Numbered from the stretch's first letter, positions 54,124 through 63,895 are shown. The stretch is 64,000 nucleotides of DNA from RGIG4079 sp045576735 (GCA_045576735.1 JAZNGZ010000074.1:4559-68558); one strand, 5' to 3'. Numbers and translations are program-made. Notes: a model not told the origin generated them from the letters alone.

Positions 54124-56085
54124 CTATTTATCGTTAGTAATCTCAGCATCAACTTTTTGCCATTGCGAATTTTGAGAGATATATTCAGGAACTATTTGTT
54201 TCATTTCAACTACTATATCATGAATATTATCATCATATAATAATTGATGCATTTTAACAAGATGTTTATCTATTTGCTCATACTCATAAGTCCTTACTTT
54301 GGCTATCATAATTTTTTTATGGTTAGTAGCCATTGTGCGCTCTTTATCATTCAATAATTCTTCAAATAACTTCTCCCCGGGACGCAATCCGGTTTCAACT
54401 ATTTTAATATCAACACCCGGTTTCAATCCTGCAAGCGAAATCATGCGCGATGCCAAATCATATATTTTAATAGGCTTACCCATATCAAATATATAAATTT
54501 CGCCACCATTACCCATGCATCCGGCTTCAAGCACAAGCGAACAAGCCTCAGGAATTGTCATAAAGTATCTTATAATATCACGATGGGTAACTGTTACAGG
54601 TCCACCCGATTCAATTTGTTGCCTAAATCGAGGAATTACCGAACCATTACTACCCAATACGTTTCCAAAACGTGTTGTTATAAACCTTGTGTGACTTCCA
54701 TCTTTTGTCTTTTTTTGATGAAAGAAAAGAGATTGGACATATATTTCAGCAATACGCTTTGACGCACCCATCACGTTGGTAGGATTTACTGCCTTATCTG
54801 TTGAAATCATCACAAACTTTTCAACATTATATTTCACTGATAAATCTGCAATATTCTTAGTCCCGAATACATTTGTATTGATTGCTTCAGATGGATTATT
54901 TTCCATCATTGGAACATGCTTATACGCAGCAGCATGGAAAACATAACGGGGTTGATACTGTCGGAAGATGTGTTCCATGCGGTAGCGATTTGTTATGTCG
55001 CCAATATGTAACTCTACTTTTACATCTCTAAAATGTTCTTCCAACTCTAACTGTAACTCATGCATAGGCGTCTCTGCTTGATCTACAAGCACTATCTTCT
55101 TTGCGCCAAAAGAAGCAACTTGTCGTACAATCTCAGAACCAATAGAGCCAGCTGCCCCTGTAATTAGAACCACTTGACCTCGCAATTGTTGTTCAATCAA
55201 AGGGTTGTTATTTTTAATAACCTCACGACCTAATAAATCTTCAATTTTAATATTTTGAACATGAGTTGACAAATTAGGCATTGAATTACCATCTACATCA
55301 AATTCTTCAATTTGATTTAACATCAATAATTTGATATTCTTTTCAAGAAATTTATCAGCAAATCCACTACGCATCAGTTCAATCTGTGTTGATAAAAATA
55401 GCAATGTCTCACATTTATATTTCTCAAACACTTCTGCAATTGCATCAGCATCATATTTTATAACAGGAATCCCATTAACCGTTGTGTTTATTTTCTTTTC
55501 CGACAAACTTAATAAAGCTACAGGGTCAAAACTTCCTTCGACTTCATTTTTCAATGCGCTAGCTAATACAAATGAGTTGATTGCTGAGCCTAACACTATT
55601 ACAGGTTTTCGCACCACTGTCGCCCCATTGATAAGTGTATATAGGTATTTAACTGTCAACCTCATACACATCATTAAGGAAAAAGTAAAAACACCTATAT
55701 TAAATATATTCCAAATACTATAATAACGTTTTCCAATTATAAATTCCAATGAAAAAGCTAAAACAGATAAAATGGTTGATGAAATTATCACAAGGATAGC
55801 TATGCGATAAACATCCTCTATAACCGATAACCTCACAATATATTGATGCGATTTAAGAACTAGGCTAAAAACTAAATATGTAGCTAATATAATTAGAGTT
55901 TTTACCAAGAATGTATACCAAAGAGTGTCTCCCGACACATAATTATTGAATGAGAATGTTAATATACAGCTTATTGCAACAATTGTCATATCTGCCAAAA
56001 GCACAGCCCATCTCGGAGCTGGAGTTGCTGACATGATTTTCATCATTGACAATCGCGATAGTCTAATTAAAACACGTCGACTCAT
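54124..56085 (-). CDS. Membrane-bound nucleotide-sugar dehydratase, WbpM/CapD type
   Basis: The 653-residue protein starts with four membrane helices (about residues 25-165), followed by a middle domain (about 165-300) and a short-chain dehydrogenase domain. That domain has the NAD(P) motif TGAAGSIGSE (near residue 308), the ISTDKAVNPTNVMGASKRIAE catalytic-site segment and the MGKPIKIYDLASRMISLAG end. WbpM-type enzymes convert UDP-GlcNAc into 4-keto-6-deoxy sugars for capsule or LPS. No glycosyltransferase genes are adjacent, so the polysaccharide locus is outside the window or elsewhere. The strand is shared with the DUF4923 gene. Confidence 0.9.
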   Translation of the reverse strand: MSRRVLIRLSRLSMMKIMSATPAPRWAVLLADMTIVAISCILTFSFNNYVSGDTLWYTFLVKTLIILATYLVFSLVLKSHQYIVRLSVIEDVYRIAILVIISSTILSVLAFSLEFIIGKRYYSIWNIFNIGVFTFSLMMCMRLTVKYLYTLINGATVVRKPVIVLGSAINSFVLASALKNEVEGSFDPVALLSLSEKKINTTVNGIPVIKYDADAIAEVFEKYKCETLLFLSTQIELMRSGFADKFLEKNIKLLMLNQIEEFDVDGNSMPNLSTHVQNIKIEDLLGREVIKNNNPLIEQQLRGQVVLITGAAGSIGSEIVRQVASFGAKKIVLVDQAETPMHELQLELEEHFRDVKVELHIGDITNRYRMEHIFRQYQPRYVFHAAAYKHVPMMENNPSEAINTNVFGTKNIADLSVKYNVEKFVMISTDKAVNPTNVMGASKRIAEIYVQSLFFHQKKTKDGSHTRFITTRFGNVLGSNGSVIPRFRQQIESGGPVTVTHRDIIRYFMTIPEACSLVLEAGCMGNGGEIYIFDMGKPIKIYDLASRMISLAGLKPGVDIKIVETGLRPGEKLFEELLNDKERTMATNHKKIMIAKVRTYEYEQIDKHLVKMHQLLYDDNIHDIVVEMKQIVPEYISQNSQWQKVDAEITNDK

Positions 56086-56123
56086 AAGAGGTTTTATTTT
56101 GATATAAAATGTATAATTTACTA

Positions 56124-56131
56124 CAAAGATA
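56124..56131 (-). promoter_or_regulatory. Promoter -7 box of the WbpM-like gene
   Basis: TATCTTTG on the minus strand, 38 bases before the start codon. Confidence 0.5.
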
Positions 56132-56318
56132 ACTTATATTTTTACAATAATCTAATATTTTCTAATTTTTCCCTGTAATAAACTTCTAATGCACGTCTTT
56201 GCACTAAAACACATTGATTCACCTACAACTGTTAATCTATTTTAACAAACTACATACATCTGTATTGAGTAAAATGACGTAATTTTACAAAATATTTATA
56301 ACCCATTAGGGAACTTCG

Positions 56319-56479
56319 TTAATTACTTAGTGAGGATTTATTAATTCTTTGAAAAATCGTCAAATACAGCAATTAGTAAGACTCTCTAAAAACAAAGAAA
56401 TTTGTGGGAAGTAAAGGGCGGGTCCCAATTACTAAGTTTAATTAATTCTTGGAATTTATCGAAATTCCTTCATATACAG
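56319..56479 (+). repeat. Two imperfect direct repeats in the leader of the DUF4493 locus
   Basis: Copy 1 (56319-56369) and copy 2 (56425-56479) share AATTACT[T/A]AGT, then TTAATTCTT[T/G]GAA, an ATCG near the middle and ATACAG at the end, 56 bases apart. They could be operators or parts of a leader RNA. Confidence 0.45.
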
Positions 56480-56495
56480 TTGATATTACATTTAA

Positions 56496-59027
56496 ATGGC
56501 TATATCTAAAAAATTTATTTCTAATTTATTATCTGTCATTATTTTTTATCTTTGTTCATGTTCGACCGATGATACAAGCGTTATCACCGGAAGTGGATTT
56601 GTCAATCTCAACCTAAACATCAATACAAATATAATAAATAATACCGACGTATCATTTACAACTCCTCATCCCGATGAATTTAAAATAACAATGTCAAACG
56701 TAGATGGGACACATTCTCAATCATGGACATCGTTTTCACAATTTCCGCAAGACAAACCTTTAAAAGTGGGAACATACTTAATTGAAGCGGGATTTGGAAA
56801 CATCAATGAGGAAGGATTTGAATCACCCTATTATGCAGGCCAAACAACAATACAAGTAATCGAAAATAACACAACAGAGGCTTCTATCGATTGTAAATTA
56901 GCCAATACAATGGTGAGTATTGAGTATACCGAAGAGTTCAAAAACTTTTTTGACGATTTTAGTTCTCTAATCCACTCCGAAGGTGGTTCTTATATAAAAT
57001 ATAGCAAAGACGAAACACGTCCACTATACGTCAAGCCCGGGAAAGTATCATTAATTCTGTCTCTTACTAAAAAGAATGGAATAAGCGCCACATTTCAGCC
57101 AGCCGAAATCAACAATGCGCTTGCACAACACCATTACCACATAACTTTCGACATCAATTCATCTGAAGTAGGAAAAGAAGAATTAATAATTACATTTGAT
57201 GACAATACCATTTCCGACAATGTGACTATTAGTCTAAGTGATGAAGTAATGAGCTCTCCTGGACCACAAATAACCACTAAGGGATTCTCCAATAACGAAA
57301 CAATTACAATAAACGATGGAGATGAATCGGTGAAAACACTATCTACTATAATCACGTCTTCTTGCGGATTAAAAGAATTAACCCTTACGACTCAATCCAA
57401 ATCACTAATTGAGGCCGGGTTCCCAAATGAGATTGAGTTAGTAAATGCTAACACTTCTCAAAAAAACACCCTAACATCATTAGGGCTAAATGTCAATGGA
57501 ATATGGGATGGTTCAACACAATCGGCCGAAATAGATTTTACTAATTTATTGACTAATATTTCAGCGATTGACAACAGTGACAACATCTCGACGTTTACAA
57601 TAGTTGCTAAAGACAAATACTCAAAGGTCAACAATCCGGTCACCTTTCATGTGTCAATCAATCCAATAGAGTTTTCATTAAAAAATACGCCACAATCAAT
57701 AATAGGAATAAACAAAACAAATATAACACTATCGTCAACAAACCCTATTAATCTAAACAAACTTGACTTTGAAATCTTAAACGAGGATAATTCCCGCGAA
57801 AAATGTAACATCAATAAAATCTCAAAAATTGATGAAACAACTTATTCAATAGACTTAACAATTCCTCATGGCGTTAAAAATGCCAATTTAAACATCATTT
57901 ATAACGGCATTATCAAACAAAATATCAACATCACACGAGTTCAGCCCAAATTCAGCATTGAAGTCGATGCTTTTGCAAATAAAGCACTAATTAGAATAAA
58001 TGCTGAAGACGACAGTTTAACAGAAGTTATTACCAACAATCTCAGCGTATATGCCAACGACATTGAGCCGGCAATCCTTGGTCGCAACACCACATATGGC
58101 ATAATTTCCGTATCAGGGCTTAAGCCTGAAACTGCCTATCTTTTTAAAGCTACAATGATGAAAGGAAATCCCGAAGCCGTATATTCCAACATTGTTAAGA
58201 TTAATACCGAATCAAAGCTTGGAGTACCCGATGGAGACTTTGAAGATGTCAAAGAACGCATAAACAGAGTCATCTTAAGTGGTGGCAAATATTCTCAAAC
58301 TCACATGCCCATATACAATCAGCAAAACAAGACTGAAATAATAGTCTCTACGCCTAAAAAGGACTGGGCTACTGTTAATGCAAAAACGTTCAACGAATCG
58401 GCATCAAATATAAACACATGGTATCTTCAACCTTCAACTATGACGATTTATGATGCAGTTTCAGGCTCGAAAGCTATAAAATTATCAAGTGTTGCATGGG
58501 ATCCAAAGGGAGAAGCAATACCCGACTATGCTCAAACTCCAGGGGAATACGTACCTTATAACAAGAATATCCCTAATATCTCTTATCGTGCGGCAGGCAA
58601 ATTGTTTTTAGGTGAATACAATTACAATGCCACTAATAACTCCGAAATATATACTGAAGGCATTTCTTTTAACTCTCGCCCCACTGCCCTAAACGGCTAC
58701 TATAAATACACTCCGGGAATAAATCAACTTCACGACAAAGGAATTGTAATAATATCAATTATAAATAGAACTAATAATTCTGAAACAGAAATTGCCCATG
58801 GTGAATTTCTTTTCTCAGGAAATTCCGACTACACGGCTTTTAATGTACCTCTATCATATAAAAGTTTTGGCATCAAAGCCACACATTTAAAAATAATGTT
58901 TGCTTCAACAAGCAACATCGGTTCAATTCAAGACGAAACAATGAAGATAATTACAACCGACAATGTTTCAACAGCATCATCAATTGGCAGTTCATTATGG
59001 ATTGACAATTTGACTTTTTCCTATTGA
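56496..59027 (+). CDS. Surface lipoprotein: DUF4493-type N-terminus and PCMD-type C-terminus
   Basis: An 843-residue lipoprotein (lipobox LCSC, C22, then STDD, acidic residues typical of surface-export signals in Bacteroidales). The first ~230 residues fit DUF4493: DGTHSQSWTSFSQFP, LKVGTYLIEAGFGNINEEGFESPYYAGQTTIQV and LANTMVSIEYTEEF. A middle part of Ig-like strands follows (about 250-590), then a C-terminal PCMD (putative carbohydrate metabolism) domain from about 600: LGVPDGDFEDVKER, AGKLFLGEYNY, FNSRPTALNGYYKYTP. Function unknown; first gene of the five-gene locus. Confidence 0.78.
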   Translation: MAISKKFISNLLSVIIFYLCSCSTDDTSVITGSGFVNLNLNINTNIINNTDVSFTTPHPDEFKITMSNVDGTHSQSWTSFSQFPQDKPLKVGTYLIEAGFGNINEEGFESPYYAGQTTIQVIENNTTEASIDCKLANTMVSIEYTEEFKNFFDDFSSLIHSEGGSYIKYSKDETRPLYVKPGKVSLILSLTKKNGISATFQPAEINNALAQHHYHITFDINSSEVGKEELIITFDDNTISDNVTISLSDEVMSSPGPQITTKGFSNNETITINDGDESVKTLSTIITSSCGLKELTLTTQSKSLIEAGFPNEIELVNANTSQKNTLTSLGLNVNGIWDGSTQSAEIDFTNLLTNISAIDNSDNISTFTIVAKDKYSKVNNPVTFHVSINPIEFSLKNTPQSIIGINKTNITLSSTNPINLNKLDFEILNEDNSREKCNINKISKIDETTYSIDLTIPHGVKNANLNIIYNGIIKQNINITRVQPKFSIEVDAFANKALIRINAEDDSLTEVITNNLSVYANDIEPAILGRNTTYGIISVSGLKPETAYLFKATMMKGNPEAVYSNIVKINTESKLGVPDGDFEDVKERINRVILSGGKYSQTHMPIYNQQNKTEIIVSTPKKDWATVNAKTFNESASNINTWYLQPSTMTIYDAVSGSKAIKLSSVAWDPKGEAIPDYAQTPGEYVPYNKNIPNISYRAAGKLFLGEYNYNATNNSEIYTEGISFNSRPTALNGYYKYTPGINQLHDKGIVIISIINRTNNSETEIAHGEFLFSGNSDYTAFNVPLSYKSFGIKATHLKIMFASTSNIGSIQDETMKIITTDNVSTASSIGSSLWIDNLTFSY

Positions 59028-59051
59028 AAAATTTAAACATCAATATATAAC

Positions 59052-60578
59052 ATGAAAAAAATTTATTATCTACTATTACTTTCCGCCATCACCTTATTTA
59101 GTGCCTGCGATGAGAATGATTGGAACAGCGAAGACCTTATGAAAACTGAAGGGACCTTGCTTCTTTCTTCTTTAGACATTTCAATTGACAATTCAATCTA
59201 TGATGAAAACAATTTAAAAGTTGATTCAGTTACCATTTCTGAACCTATCAACACATCAAACTTCATTATCAGCATTGTTGACCAACAATCTCAACAAGTT
59301 ATAAATACTTGGGGTTATAATGAAATGCCAAATGAAATTTCATTAAAAAAAGGAGAATACACTATTGAGGTTAAATCACATGAAGCAGAACCAGCTCAAT
59401 GGGAAAAGCCTTACTTCTATGGTGCTAAAAAATTATCTATCAACGAAGACGAAACAACAATTATCGACGAAGTAATTTGTTCTTTCGCCAATGTTAAAGT
59501 TAATGTAGAATATTCAACCGACTTAGCATCTGTTTTAGGAGACGACGCAATTGCTAAAGTATATATTACAAATGACGCATCACTTGAGTTTTCTCGCAAC
59601 GAAGGTCGTTTTGGTTATTTCTCTTTGCCATCGGCTACATCTTCATTAGTAGCTGAATTTAGTGGCACAATAAATAATGAACCTTTTTCAGTTCACAAAG
59701 TTATTCCTGATGTTAAAGCCGGACAAAGCCATACTTTCAGTTTCTCCTTTGACGATTTAAAAAATGTAGAAAACCCCAATGCACCAACAATTACAAGTGA
59801 GACCTTATCGGTCGATGGAGTAAACATCATCTCTGATACAACTATTGCCAAAGTAGACATCAATGCTCCATATGGCATTAAAAATTTTGTTGTAGATATT
59901 ATTTCTGAGCAATTAACTAAAGAAGTACTCCAAGAAGTGGGATTAGATGCTACTTTTGACTTAGCTAATCCGGGAGAACTTGCCGGTCCATTGAGTGAAC
60001 TTGGATTCCCTATTGGCGATGCAGTTGTAGGTCAAACATATCTTGCTTTCGATATCACCGACTTTATGCAAGTTTTAAATATTTTCCCTGGACAACATCA
60101 GTTTAAGTTAACAATAGTCGATTCTAAAGGATACACTATTTCTAAAACATTAACTTTTGTATCTCAAGCACCAACAACCGACTCATCTATTCCTACTATA
60201 ACAAGTGAAACTCTTTCAATTGATAGTGCAAATTATATTACTGAAAACATCATAGCAAAGGTTGACATCAATGCGCCAAATGGCATTAAAAACTTTGTTG
60301 TTGATATAATTTCAGAACAACTTACAAGAGAAATACTTCAAGAAGTGGGATTAGACTCAACATTTGACTTAGCCAATCCGGGAGAGCTTGCCGGGCCATT
60401 GAGCGAACTCGGATTCCCCACCGGAGACGCTGTTATGGGCAAAACATACCTTGCATTTGACATTACCGACTTTATGCAGGTATTAAACATCTTTCCCGGC
60501 CAACATCAGTTTAGATTGACCATTACAGATGCAAATAATAACACTGTATCTAAAACACTTACATTTATTGCCCAATAA
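59052..60578 (+). CDS. Surface lipoprotein, DUF4493-type, with a duplicated 130-residue unit
   Basis: A 508-residue lipoprotein (lipobox FSAC, C19, followed by the acidic DEND). Residues ~25-235 match the N-terminus of the previous gene (ISEPINTSNF, WGYNEMPNEISLKKGEYTIEVKSHEAE, YFYGAKKLSI, CSFANVKVNVEYS). Residues ~244-375 and ~380-508 are two near-identical units: TITSETLSVDG, KVDINAPYGIKNFVVDIISEQL, EVGLDATFDLANPGELAGPL and LAFDITDFMQVLNIFPGQHQF. The duplication is recent, as both DNA copies remain similar. It begins 24 bases after the first gene. Confidence 0.8.
   Translation: MKKIYYLLLLSAITLFSACDENDWNSEDLMKTEGTLLLSSLDISIDNSIYDENNLKVDSVTISEPINTSNFIISIVDQQSQQVINTWGYNEMPNEISLKKGEYTIEVKSHEAEPAQWEKPYFYGAKKLSINEDETTIIDEVICSFANVKVNVEYSTDLASVLGDDAIAKVYITNDASLEFSRNEGRFGYFSLPSATSSLVAEFSGTINNEPFSVHKVIPDVKAGQSHTFSFSFDDLKNVENPNAPTITSETLSVDGVNIISDTTIAKVDINAPYGIKNFVVDIISEQLTKEVLQEVGLDATFDLANPGELAGPLSELGFPIGDAVVGQTYLAFDITDFMQVLNIFPGQHQFKLTIVDSKGYTISKTLTFVSQAPTTDSSIPTITSETLSIDSANYITENIIAKVDINAPNGIKNFVVDIISEQLTREILQEVGLDSTFDLANPGELAGPLSELGFPTGDAVMGKTYLAFDITDFMQVLNIFPGQHQFRLTITDANNNTVSKTLTFIAQ
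59784..60575 (+). repeat. In-frame tandem duplication of ~400 bases
   Basis: The unit at about 59784-60170 is repeated at about 60186-60575 within the lipoprotein gene. The encoded proteins differ at roughly 20 of 130 positions and the DNA also at many third positions, so the copies have had time to diverge but remain under the same constraint. Confidence 0.75.
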
Positions 60579-60616
60579 ATAATTAACAACCTAATTATAA
60601 CATAATATACAATCAC

Positions 60617-61378
60617 ATGAAAATTTTTCGTATCACATTATGCGCACTACTGGCAATATGCATTTGTAGTGCCACATATGCTCAAGATACTATAAACATT
60701 CAAGAGCCTAAACCATTCAAACGCAATCTAGAGCAAGTCTCATTTGTTCCAAAAGGACAATGGATAACAGGAGTAAGCGTAAACTACTCGCAAGCAAACA
60801 ATGACAATTACCAGTTCTTCATTGTAGAAAATTTAAATGGAGATAGTTATTCGTTTAAAGTTAGCCCAATGGCAATGTATGCGTTTAAAGACGACATGGC
60901 CATCGGAGGTAGATTGGCATATGACCGCCAAATGACACAATTAGAATCAGGCACAGTAAAAATTGATTCTGAAACAGATTATGAAGTAGACAATCTATAT
61001 AGTTTAAGCCACAACTATTATGCTACTGCAGCCTTCCGCAACTACATAAGCATGGGAAAAAGCAAACGATTTGGTTTTTTCAACGAAGTTCAATTGCAAG
61101 TTGGAGGAGGACAATCAAAACTCTGTAACGATAGCGGCGATGACTTAACAGGGACTTATGAAAAGAACTTCTCAGTGGGCGTAGGTGTTTCGCCGGGTAT
61201 TGTAATGTTTCTCAACAACTATTCAGCATTAGAAGTAAATGTTGGTGTTGTTGGGTTTAATTACACTCACACAAAAGCCACTACCGACCAAATATATGTA
61301 TCGGACCGCAAAAGTTCGTCAGCAAACTTTAAGTTAAACCTCATGTCAATTTCTTTTGGAGTTGCATTTTATTTATAA
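60617..61378 (+). CDS. Outer-membrane beta-barrel protein, first of a sister pair
   Basis: A 253-residue protein with a signal peptide (cleavage near TYAQ, about residue 22). After a short acidic N-terminal segment comes an eight- to ten-strand barrel: VPKGQWITGVSVNYSQAN, YSFKVSPMAMYAFKDDMAIGGRLAYDR, NYYATAAFRNYISMGKSKRFGFFNEVQLQVGGGQS, FSVGVGVSPGIVMFLNNYSALEVNVG and FKLNLMSISFGVAFYL. The last residue is Leu after a Tyr. The protein downstream is a clear relative. They may form a transport or anchoring pair for the lipoproteins of this locus. Its stop overlaps the next start (TAATG). Confidence 0.8.
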   Translation: MKIFRITLCALLAICICSATYAQDTINIQEPKPFKRNLEQVSFVPKGQWITGVSVNYSQANNDNYQFFIVENLNGDSYSFKVSPMAMYAFKDDMAIGGRLAYDRQMTQLESGTVKIDSETDYEVDNLYSLSHNYYATAAFRNYISMGKSKRFGFFNEVQLQVGGGQSKLCNDSGDDLTGTYEKNFSVGVGVSPGIVMFLNNYSALEVNVGVVGFNYTHTKATTDQIYVSDRKSSSANFKLNLMSISFGVAFYL

Positions 61379-62250
61379 TGATGATGAAAAAGTTAAATAT
61401 ATATATTGCGTCAATGATAATGGGTTCGCTATCATTAAGCGCATCAACAATAGATAACACCGCACCCGACACAGTTAAATATAGCAGCATTACAACAGAA
61501 GCAACTCCTTCTTTTTACGATGAAAAAGTAATAGTTGGCGATGACACTGTAAGCATGGTTATAGAGGAAAAAAATTGGGGACGATATGACCGTGGTTTGT
61601 ATAACTACCTATATATCCCTAAAGGTGATTGGGCATTTGGATTGAATGCATCATATGGCGAATTTAATGCCGATGATGTTCAAGTTTTATCGATACTAAA
61701 AGACTTCGACTTTGGCGGTGAGGTATATTCTATCAAACCATCTGCATCATATTTTTTCAAAAACAACCAATCAATTGGTATGAGATTAAACTACACTCGC
61801 GGTAAAGCTAACATCGACAATTTAGTTGTGGATTTTGATGAAGACTTAAACTTTGCTATTAAAGATGTGAGCTACGACTCTAAATCATATGGCGTATCAA
61901 TTTTCTACCGTAATTATATTGGGCTTAGCAACCTCAAACGTTTTGCTATATTTAATGAAGCAGAGTTATCCTATAGCGGTGGCCGCTCTGCGTTCAAACG
62001 TTATTACAACGGAGAATTAAGCGATACTCGAACTACTGTGAATGAAGCCAAACTCAGTTTTAGCCCCGGTGTGTGTGTATTCATCCATGAATATGTATCA
62101 TTTAACGTATCGTTTGGTGTATTAGGTCTATACTTCCGTGATGAAGATCAAAAGACCAACGGCATTGATGAGGGTTCTAGATTCTCTAGCGGTGCCAACT
62201 TCAAATTCAATTTATTTAACATCAATTTCGGACTAGGTATAAACATCTAA
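61378..62250 (+). CDS. Outer-membrane beta-barrel protein, second of the pair
   Basis: A 290-residue protein with a signal peptide (about residues 1-23). Three consecutive ATG codons (61378, 61381, 61384) are possible starts, the first overlapping the stop of the previous gene by one base. The barrel part aligns with the neighbour: IPKGDWAFGLNASYGEFNAD, YSIKPSASYFFKNNQSIGMRLNYTRG, SYGVSIFYRNYIGLSNLKRFAIFNEAELSYSGGRS, LSFSPGVCVFIHEYVSFNVSFGVLG and FKFNLFNINFGLGINI. It carries a longer N-terminal region (about 25-75), rich in Asp and Thr. Role unknown; tandem arrangement suggests a heteromeric complex. Confidence 0.78.
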   Translation: MMMKKLNIYIASMIMGSLSLSASTIDNTAPDTVKYSSITTEATPSFYDEKVIVGDDTVSMVIEEKNWGRYDRGLYNYLYIPKGDWAFGLNASYGEFNADDVQVLSILKDFDFGGEVYSIKPSASYFFKNNQSIGMRLNYTRGKANIDNLVVDFDEDLNFAIKDVSYDSKSYGVSIFYRNYIGLSNLKRFAIFNEAELSYSGGRSAFKRYYNGELSDTRTTVNEAKLSFSPGVCVFIHEYVSFNVSFGVLGLYFRDEDQKTNGIDEGSRFSSGANFKFNLFNINFGLGINI

Positions 62251-62262
62251 TATAATTGCATC

Positions 62263-63837
62263 ATGAAACTACTAAAAAATATAAAAATAAGTATAGCAAT
62301 ACTTGTAGCAAGCCTTTCTTTTGCAAGCTGCATCGAGAACGATGTTCCCTACCCTCGCATTCAACCCAATTTCATATCTATAACAGCTGAACATCAATCT
62401 CAAACAGCATCTATTGATACAATCAATAGAAAAATCACACTGTTTTTAAATGATAGTGCCGACATTAAAAATGTCAATATCTCATCATATGTCCTCACCG
62501 AAGGCGCATCTATCGTAGCTCCGCAACTCACAGGTAGTTTAGACCTTTCTCAGCATATTAATGTAACCGTGAAGCTATATCAAGAGTACAATTGGGTAAT
62601 CTCTGCGTCACAAAACATTGAGAGATATTTCAACGTATCTAATCAAATTGGTGTTTCATCGATTGATGTTACTAATCGACGCGTCATTGCTTATGTATCG
62701 ACCAATGCCGACATAACAAAAATCAATGTTAAATCCATCAAATTAGGTTCATCACAATCAACAATTACACCTATTATAGAAGGTAACGATATCGATTTTT
62801 CATCACCGGTTTCAGTAGAAGTTTCTGACTACGGTCGCACCGAGACATGGACCTTATATGTTGTGCCTACACAATCCGATGTGGTAACAAATAGAGTTGA
62901 CGCATGGTCACAAGTGGCATGGGTACACGGAAGCGCTGAAGCAGGAAGCGACAATGGTGTTGAATATCGTTTGGCAACAGAATCACAATGGACCAAAGTG
63001 CCTGCCGACTGGGTTTCACACAATGGTGGAGACTTCACTGCACGCATCATACACCTTCAGCCAAACACAGCATATGTAGCTCGTGCTTATTCCAGTGCCA
63101 AATATGGCGAAGAGATTGACTTCACAACCGGCTCTATTGTACAAGTGCCCAACTCCGGATTTGAATCGTGGTGGAAAAACGATAAAGTATGGAATCCATG
63201 GGAAGAAAATGGTGTTTCATATTGGGATACCGGAAACAAAGGTGCGACAACTTTAGGACAAAGCAACAGTGTGCCAACAACAGAAACTGCAACCGGTACT
63301 GGTTACGCTGCAATGTTAGAGACTAAATTTGTTGGCATCGGCGCCGTTGGCAAATTAGCGGCTGGAAACCTATTTACCGGTTCATATGTTCGCACCGACG
63401 GTACTAATGGCATTCTCCATTTCGGTCGTGAATTTACTCAACGCCCAACCAAACTAAAAGGTTATTTGAAATATAATTGTGCTACAATCAGTCACTCAAA
63501 CGTGAACATGAAACACCTCATTGGTCAACCCGATACATGTACCGTGTGGGTAGCGTTAGCCGATTGGGAGACACCATTTGAAATTCGCACCAACCCAAGC
63601 AATCGACAACTATTTGATGAAAATGACCCTCATGTAATTGCCTATGGTCGTTTACAATATGGTGAAACTGTTCCTGAATATACTCCATTTGAAGTAGAAT
63701 TCAACTATCGCGATACTCAACGCGTGCCTCGCTACATTGTCATTGTCGCATCAGCAAGTAAATATGGCGACTTCTTCACCGGTGGCGATGGTTCGGTATT
63801 GCTTGTCGATGAATTTGAACTGGAATACGACTACTAA
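62263..63837 (+). CDS. Surface lipoprotein with PCMD domain
   Basis: A 524-residue lipoprotein (lipobox FASC, C23, then IEND, again acidic). The N-terminal 200 residues hold two beta-sandwich units (IDTINRKITLFLNDSADIKNVNI and IDVTNRRVIAYVSTNADITKINV), then a fibronectin-like piece (LQPNTAYVARAYSS). From about residue 290 a PCMD (putative carbohydrate metabolism) domain follows: VPNSGFESWWKNDKVWNPW, YWDTGNKGATTL, AAMLETKFVGIGAVGKLAAGNLFTG, FGREFTQRPTKLKGYLKY and LLVDEFELEYDY. The domain is jelly-roll-like and often found in carbohydrate-related surface proteins. It starts 12 bases after the second barrel gene. Confidence 0.82.
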   Translation: MKLLKNIKISIAILVASLSFASCIENDVPYPRIQPNFISITAEHQSQTASIDTINRKITLFLNDSADIKNVNISSYVLTEGASIVAPQLTGSLDLSQHINVTVKLYQEYNWVISASQNIERYFNVSNQIGVSSIDVTNRRVIAYVSTNADITKINVKSIKLGSSQSTITPIIEGNDIDFSSPVSVEVSDYGRTETWTLYVVPTQSDVVTNRVDAWSQVAWVHGSAEAGSDNGVEYRLATESQWTKVPADWVSHNGGDFTARIIHLQPNTAYVARAYSSAKYGEEIDFTTGSIVQVPNSGFESWWKNDKVWNPWEENGVSYWDTGNKGATTLGQSNSVPTTETATGTGYAAMLETKFVGIGAVGKLAAGNLFTGSYVRTDGTNGILHFGREFTQRPTKLKGYLKYNCATISHSNVNMKHLIGQPDTCTVWVALADWETPFEIRTNPSNRQLFDENDPHVIAYGRLQYGETVPEYTPFEVEFNYRDTQRVPRYIVIVASASKYGDFFTGGDGSVLLVDEFELEYDY

Positions 63838-63860
63838 CACAATTCTCGTATAAAAAATAA

Positions 63861-63895
63861 GGGGGTGTGTCAAAAATCAGTCACACCCTCATTGT
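63861..63895 (+). terminator. Terminator of the surface locus, or IS end
   Basis: GGGTGTG at 63863-63869 pairs with CACACCC at 63882-63888; the stem reaches 63861/63890 with one G-T pair. The sequence GGGTGTGTCAAAA resembles the ends of some Bacteroidota insertion sequences. Confidence 0.65.

Larger units (their letters stand above)
56086..56495. other. Long intergenic leader with a repeated ~50-base motif
   Basis: This 410-base gap contains the -7 box of the WbpM-like gene on the minus side and, on the plus side, two related stretches (56319-56369 and 56425-56479) sharing AATTACT-AGT, TTAATTCTT and ATACAG. A tight hairpin GGAATTT-ATCG-AAATTCC sits at 56451-56468. No coding frame is supported. 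Confidence 0.5.
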
